This document shows positions 6,878-10,054 of a stretch of 10,054 nt of DNA, piece after piece. A program made the translations under genes and the position numbers. This DNA is from Bacilli bacterium (GTDB lineage Bacteria > Bacillota_I > Bacilli_A > RF39 > UBA660). The notes under the pieces were generated by a model, which worked only from the letters and a program-made list of their open reading frames with translations, searched no databases and was not told where the DNA came from. Location: positions 1 through 10,054 of the forward strand of contig CAADZW010000051.1 in the NCBI GenBank assembly GCA_900753645.1, given 5' to 3'. Positions within the stretch are counted from its first letter, which is position 1. Each line of letters starts with the position of its first letter.

Positions 6878-7900
6878 ATTTAATATGTTTATTATTTGAT
6901 TACCATATTTATTAACTTTATAATCTTGAAATCCATTAATTTCCTTTAATTGCTCAAGCGTAGTTGGCTTTTTTAAAGACAATTCCTCCAATGTTGCATC
7001 GGTAAAAATCTTATAAGCTTCTATACCTTCTAAATATGACATTTTACGTCGCCATTCTTTTAATTCATTTATTAAACTTTCTTTACTCTCAGTTGAAGAT
7101 ATATCATATTTTAATATCATATCGCATATATTTTTCACTTGTTCTTCATCACGTATTCTATGCTTTTTTTCTTCTTTTTTACTTAAAACTTCGATGATTT
7201 TATCGTTTCTGATTATTTTACTCTTATAGTCATTTTCACTTTTTTTAAATTTTAAATATGAATCATCATTAGTTAAAACCACTAATGATTCATATTTATT
7301 TTTAATTTTTTCTTTTTTAAAAATCTTATCTAAAACTAATTCATGTTGCATATTTTGCGTTAAAGGATTCTTAATGCCTTTCTTATATTTACCAATTTTC
7401 CTTGTAAAAGTTCCATCATTCTCAATATCAATATTACCACTTAAATTTTTTGATTCTAAAATATAAATACTTCTTTTGGTTACGACAATGAAATCGATTT
7501 GAGCTTTAAAATCATCACAAGACAGTAATAAGTCATGCATAATATACATAGCTATTTTACTGTTGATTAAAGTATACAATAAATTGTTTTCACCATAAAT
7601 TCCTCTTTTCAAGTAATAAATTTGAGTTTTGTTTTCTTTCTCGTTTACCTTTAAATCATCTAATCGCTTTTGCGTATTTTTACCTTCAAAATAGACGATT
7701 GGCTTTTTTAAAGTTCCTTTTATATCTAAGTCAATAATAAACCTGATGAACAAATAAATTACTATTAATAAGATAATAATCAATAATACCCACCAATATT
7801 TTTTTACAATAGAATAAACTGTTCCTAAAATAAATAATATAAATAGTCCTATTATTCCATCAGTACCATCATCATATCTTCTATATCTTCTTTTGGCCAT
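6869..7900 (-). CDS. Membrane-anchored NERD nuclease-related protein with C-terminal HRDC domain
   Basis: This 343-aa protein has four parts. A basic N-terminus (MAKRRYRRYDD) is followed by two membrane helices (about 15-32 and 36-58) and a linker rich in Lys and Glu. A NERD domain comes next (about 98-195), with GIYGE (100-104), QIDFIVV carrying D136, and the ESK motif with E149 and K151. These fit the PD-(D/E)xK nuclease core. After a charged middle region (about 196-275) an HRDC-like helical domain closes the protein (about 278-341; LKEWRR, TLEELSLKKPTTLEQLKEINGF). HRDC binds nucleic acid in RecQ helicases and RNase D. A membrane-bound nuclease acting on DNA or RNA at the envelope is an inference; NERD proteins are rarely characterised. 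The ATG has an AAAAGGAG site, and promoter and terminator flank it, so it is a one-gene unit. Confidence 0.85.
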   Translation of the reverse strand: MAKRRYRRYDDGTDGIIGLFILFILGTVYSIVKKYWWVLLIIILLIVIYLFIRFIIDLDIKGTLKKPIVYFEGKNTQKRLDDLKVNEKENKTQIYYLKRGIYGENNLLYTLINSKIAMYIMHDLLLSCDDFKAQIDFIVVTKRSIYILESKNLSGNIDIENDGTFTRKIGKYKKGIKNPLTQNMQHELVLDKIFKKEKIKNKYESLVVLTNDDSYLKFKKSENDYKSKIIRNDKIIEVLSKKEEKKHRIRDEEQVKNICDMILKYDISSTESKESLINELKEWRRKMSYLEGIEAYKIFTDATLEELSLKKPTTLEQLKEINGFQDYKVNKYGNQIINILNKK

Positions 7901-7941
7901 AAAGCGTACTCCTTTTACACAAAATTTTACTGCTCTTTTCC

Positions 7942-7970
7942 ATTATAACATAAAAAATAATTGCTAACAA
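7942..7970 (-). promoter_or_regulatory. Sigma-A promoter of the NERD-HRDC gene
   Basis: On the minus strand TTGTTA (7965-7970), 17 bases, TATAAT (7942-7947). It lies about 42 bases before the start codon. The -35 falls in the terminator hairpin of the preceding glucosaminidase gene, so the two signals share the same DNA. Confidence 0.7.
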
Positions 7971-7986
7971 ATGTTAACAATTATTT
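7952..7986 (-). terminator. Rho-independent terminator of the glucosaminidase gene
   Basis: On the minus strand a 14-bp stem (7986-7973 with 7968-7955) with one U-G wobble and a 4-base loop is followed by a T-run to 7952. The TAA stop (7981-7983) is within the stem. The wobble pairs only on the minus strand, which supports this direction. Confidence 0.85.
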
Positions 7987-8535
7987 AGCTTTTATTTCTT
8001 CAATATATTTATTTACTTTACTTGCCCAATTTTTATCAGCCGCATATTTCGGATTCATCTGTTCAGGAGTAGTTAAACCCATATTGATATAATTACGAGC
8101 TAAATTATCTATAAATCCTTTAATACCTTCTTCTAAAGTTTCATATGAACGATAACTACCGCCATTACAAGAAGGTTTACCAACCTGTCCACCAACATTA
8201 TTACATTGTTTTACAAGACGGCTACATTCCCATTTACAGCCTGTCTCATGTAATGATATGGCAACAGCCAAATAAGGATCAACACCTTTTTCTAACGAAT
8301 AGGTTACAAATAATTCTCCTTTACCTTCTAAATCAGAATTTAAAGATCTATTGATTTTAGCTATTAATTCTTCTTCTGTTAAACCATCAAATACAATGGG
8401 CTCCTCTTCAATATCTTCTACAGATGCATCGGCTAATAAATTTGCGGGCTCTAATTCAGTTGTTTTTCTATTAGAAATGAATATTAAAGTACAAGCCATT
8501 AACATTCCTAATAAAATACACAGCTTTGTTTTCAA
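7981..8535 (-). CDS. Small membrane-anchored or secreted glucosaminidase domain protein
   Basis: This 184-aa protein has an N-terminal hydrophobic segment (about 5-21), an acidic spacer (about 26-55, ASVEDIEEEP) and a GH73/FlgJ-like endo-beta-N-acetylglucosaminidase domain (about 70-180). The catalytic acid is most likely E97 in ISLHETG. NNVGG (112-116) and YRSYETLEEGIKGFIDNL (about 128-145) are typical of the family, as is the final KYAADKNWASKV. It probably cleaves peptidoglycan glycan strands outside the membrane. Four cysteines inside the domain (C100, C104, C111, C123) could form two disulfides, which is unusual for a low-GC Gram-positive. The start is TTG at 8535, chosen because AGAGGTG lies seven bases upstream; the first in-frame ATG (residue 11) would cut the signal segment. 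A MAC tripeptide at 13-15 only weakly resembles a lipobox. It is a single-gene unit with its own promoter (8575-8603) and terminator. Confidence 0.8.
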   Translation of the reverse strand: MKTKLCILLGMLMACTLIFISNRKTTELEPANLLADASVEDIEEEPIVFDGLTEEELIAKINRSLNSDLEGKGELFVTYSLEKGVDPYLAVAISLHETGCKWECSRLVKQCNNVGGQVGKPSCNGGSYRSYETLEEGIKGFIDNLARNYINMGLTTPEQMNPKYAADKNWASKVNKYIEEIKAK

Positions 8536-8574
8536 AAAATTTCACCTCTTTAAAAATTTGGGAAAACAGTTGTA

Positions 8575-8603
8575 ATGATACCATATTTTTTTAAATTGGT
8601 CAA
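8575..8603 (-). promoter_or_regulatory. Sigma-A promoter of the glucosaminidase gene
   Basis: On the minus strand TTGACC (8598-8603), 17 bases, TATCAT (8575-8580), with TGG directly before the -10 (extended -10). Each hexamer has one mismatch. It lies 40 bases before the TTG start. Confidence 0.8.
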
Positions 8604-8644
8604 ATTGAGATCTTTCCATAAGTTCATTTTCTGATATAAATACA

Positions 8645-8677
8645 TAAAAAATCGACTCAAATATACTGAATCGATTT
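8645..8677 (-). terminator. Rho-independent terminator of the candidate small RNA / AAA_13 gene
   Basis: On the minus strand AAATCGATTCA and TGAGTCGATTT pair over 11 positions (one U-G wobble) around a 7-base loop, followed by further T's to 8645. The wobble pairs only in minus-strand RNA. It ends whatever is transcribed from upstream before the glucosaminidase promoter begins. Confidence 0.85.
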
Positions 8678-8773
8678 ATATTATAGTCGAATAGTTCGAC
8701 TTTTTAACAATCTGGGGCGATAACAAAGGTTATCTGAAACCCTAAAGTAAAAGTTGATAAACAACTAATCACT
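8645..8773 (-). ncRNA. Candidate structured small RNA (unknown class)
   Basis: This gene-free stretch lies between the AAA_13 gene and the glucosaminidase promoter. Read on the minus strand from the predicted start near 8773 it folds by eye into four consecutive hairpins in about 129 nt. The first is AGTTG/CAACT extended by AGTGA/TTACT (about 8746-8773). The second is GATAAC/GTTATC (8734-8729 with 8724-8719) enclosed by GGG/CCC (8742-8740 with 8717-8715). The third is a perfect 7-bp AGTCGAA/TTCGACT stem (8701-8685). The last is a terminator (8677-8645). It has its own promoter and terminator and no plausible open reading frame. I looked for cores of T-box, purine, TPP, preQ1, fluoride and tracrRNA classes and saw none. 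Alternatives are a trailer of the AAA_13 mRNA or a leader of the glucosaminidase gene; the latter is less likely because that gene has a separate promoter. Confidence 0.45.
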
Positions 8774-8779
8774 ACAAAC

Positions 8780-8808
8780 ATTATAGCATATCTATTTTAG
8801 TTTGTCAT
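8780..8808 (-). promoter_or_regulatory. Probable promoter of the candidate small RNA
   Basis: On the minus strand ATGACA (8803-8808, one mismatch), 17 bases, TATAAT (8780-8785). The -35 lies within the last codons of the AAA_13 gene, the -10 just after its stop. It points into the structured stretch with no open reading frame nearby. Confidence 0.55.
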
Positions 8809-10054
8809 AGCAGAAAAATGATTTTTATCAGTTTCTTTAATTTTTCTCATTAAATATTTTGCACTTTTTAATATTTGATCTGGTGTTCGAACAGTTTGAT
8901 GCGATAATATATTACATATATCTAATAATGCTGGTATTTGTATATCATCTTGATGAGAACAATTCACATCACCACATAATGCTATTTTAACATTTGTTAT
9001 ATTATCTAAAGTTGGACTAGATTTTTTTACTTTAAATTTCATGAATTGTTCTAATACTTTTCTCATAACATTTGGATAATGATACATTTCACATTCATCT
9101 AAATCATCTGCATTATCTTTTTTAGAAAATTCATATATTTCTTTAAAATCATGCATGTATGGAGTTTCATTTGTTTTAGTTTTTACAATATAACTACCTT
9201 TTTCATTCTTTTTAATTTCATAAAATCTATATGGAGTTTCATTTCCATTCCCATCTTTTTTATCAGACTTGCCATAACTCATATTACAAAAATCATCCCA
9301 TACATGGGTAAAAATAAATACTTGTGGATTACTTAGTTCTAATAATTTTTTAATTAATTCTAATACATACACTTTATTAACATCATCTACACTAGATATT
9401 GGATCATCTATAATAATATATTTTATTTCATCTTTAAAGTTTTGTTGAAGTTTATCGTTAAATAACTCATAATAGAAAAATAATAATGCTAATAAATTAT
9501 TCTCACCTTCGCTTATATCATTTATGGTTAATGAAATATCATCTTTTCTATGCTTTATTGTATAGTTGTTATTTGTTATATCAAGATAAAAATCTATTCC
9601 TAATTCTTGTAATAGTCCGTTTATAAAATTAGCAAAATCATTTGTAGTAGATTTACTATTTTTCAATTCATTTATTTCTCTTGTTAATATGCTATTAGAA
9701 TTAGATACTGATACTATTTCCTTTTCTTTAATTTCTAATTTTTTAAGTTCATCAGCAATGGTTTTACTTTCTGATATTTCTAATGCTATCGAGCCTTTAA
9801 TTAAAGTATTACTCTTTTCAATCATTTTACTTAATTCTTTTTCTTTTTCGTGTTTAGAATTACTAATTTCTAATTGATTATCATTAATACTACTTATAAT
9901 ATGTTTTAATGTTGTTGAATCAAATGGTTCATTTTTTTCAAAGTTATCAAGTTTTGTTTTAATCTTTTCATTTATAGATATTAATTGTTGCTGATTATCG
10001 CATAAAGCATCATAGTATTTATGTATTGAATCATTAACTAAATTACTCATTAAA
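8797..10054 (-). CDS. AAA_13 family ATPase, RloC/PrrC-like, partial (N-terminus outside window)
   Basis: The C-terminal part of an SMC/ABC-type ATPase is visible. Numbering is from the ATG at 10050, but the frame stays open to the window edge and no Walker A is present, so the true start is probably upstream. A coiled-coil region (about 18-132, rich in Lys, Glu, Ser and Asn) is followed by the ATPase C-lobe. This has the signature SEGENNLLALLFFYY (180-194), Walker B YIIIDDPISSVD (211-222, with D-loop) and the H-loop FTH (247-249). The C-terminal domain has N327-x2-R330-K-V-L-E334 and ICNILSH (H384), which resemble the Arg-Glu-His set of PrrC/RloC anticodon nucleases. No CxxC zinc hook of RloC type is seen in the visible coil. 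Related proteins cut tRNA anticodons during phage infection. That role here is an inference; a plain AAA_13 ATPase without nuclease activity is the alternative. Confidence 0.8.
   Translation of the reverse strand, partial: LMSNLVNDSIHKYYDALCDNQQQLISINEKIKTKLDNFEKNEPFDSTTLKHIISSINDNQLEISNSKHEKEKELSKMIEKSNTLIKGSIALEISESKTIADELKKLEIKEKEIVSVSNSNSILTREINELKNSKSTTNDFANFINGLLQELGIDFYLDITNNNYTIKHRKDDISLTINDISEGENNLLALLFFYYELFNDKLQQNFKDEIKYIIIDDPISSVDDVNKVYVLELIKKLLELSNPQVFIFTHVWDDFCNMSYGKSDKKDGNGNETPYRFYEIKKNEKGSYIVKTKTNETPYMHDFKEIYEFSKKDNADDLDECEMYHYPNVMRKVLEQFMKFKVKKSSPTLDNITNVKIALCGDVNCSHQDDIQIPALLDICNILSHQTVRTPDQILKSAKYLMRKIKETDKNHFSAMTN

Noticed and set aside
8479..8535. Lipoprotein signal (MAC at residues 13-15) in the glucosaminidase
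   Set aside because: The hydrophobic segment continues past the cysteine and the -3/-2 residues fit the lipobox poorly; a simple signal anchor is more likely.
8351..8575. Plus-strand small frames opposite the glucosaminidase gene
   Set aside because: Antisense to a domain-supported gene, with no ribosome binding site.
8685..8705. A plus-strand terminator (perfect 7-bp stem followed by TTTTT)
   Set aside because: No plus-strand gene or promoter leads into it. It fits better as hairpin 3 of the minus-strand candidate RNA, although a plus-strand antisense transcript cannot be excluded.
8700..8773. A known riboswitch or tracrRNA
   Set aside because: I compared by eye with T-box, purine, TPP, preQ1, fluoride and tracrRNA patterns. 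None of their conserved cores is present, and there are no cas genes or CRISPR repeats in the window.
9660..10050. RloC zinc hook in the coiled coil
   Set aside because: Only one cysteine (C17) occurs in the visible coil, with no CxxC. The hook, if any, would be outside the window.

Overview
The window is AT-rich, tightly packed DNA from a low-GC Gram-positive bacterium (Bacillota; a Bacilli or Erysipelotrichia-like gut lineage is an inference). TGA is used as a stop (end of the SDR gene at 6082) and Trp is written TGG, so the mycoplasma code is excluded. Shine-Dalgarno sites are strong and promoters are close to the sigma-A consensus. A desulfoferrodoxin points to an anaerobic or microaerophilic life. 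A dacB-spmA pair points to an endospore former or a descendant of one.

Left part (1-2605, all minus strand): a partial spmA overlaps the end of a D-Ala-D-Ala carboxypeptidase (dacB-like). A small hairpin terminator separates this pair from an upstream two-gene unit, a CmpB-family membrane protein followed by desulfoferrodoxin. Between that unit and clpB (2606-2742) lies a divergent control region. It holds a CIRCE operator for HrcA laid over a perfect TTGACA-N17-TATAAT promoter, and an extended -10 promoter facing the other way.

Middle (2743-6868): clpB on the plus strand encodes a disaggregase without the usual N-terminal domain. It converges on a translationally coupled minus-strand pair, an SDR oxidoreductase and a YnbB-type PLP enzyme. 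One long symmetric hairpin overlaps both stop codons.

Right part (6869-10054, all minus strand): a membrane-anchored NERD nuclease-like protein with a C-terminal HRDC domain; a small membrane-anchored glucosaminidase starting at TTG; a 261-bp gene-free stretch holding a candidate structured small RNA with its own promoter and terminator; and the 3' part of an AAA_13 ATPase resembling RloC/PrrC anticodon nucleases, whose Walker A end lies beyond the window.

Most of the window is housekeeping or stress-response content. The least explained parts are the candidate small RNA at about 8645-8773 next to the RloC-like gene, the NERD-HRDC membrane protein, and the possible sharing of the CIRCE site by two divergent units. 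I did not find a convincing complete new system. The right edge looks like the border of a possible defence locus that continues outside the window.
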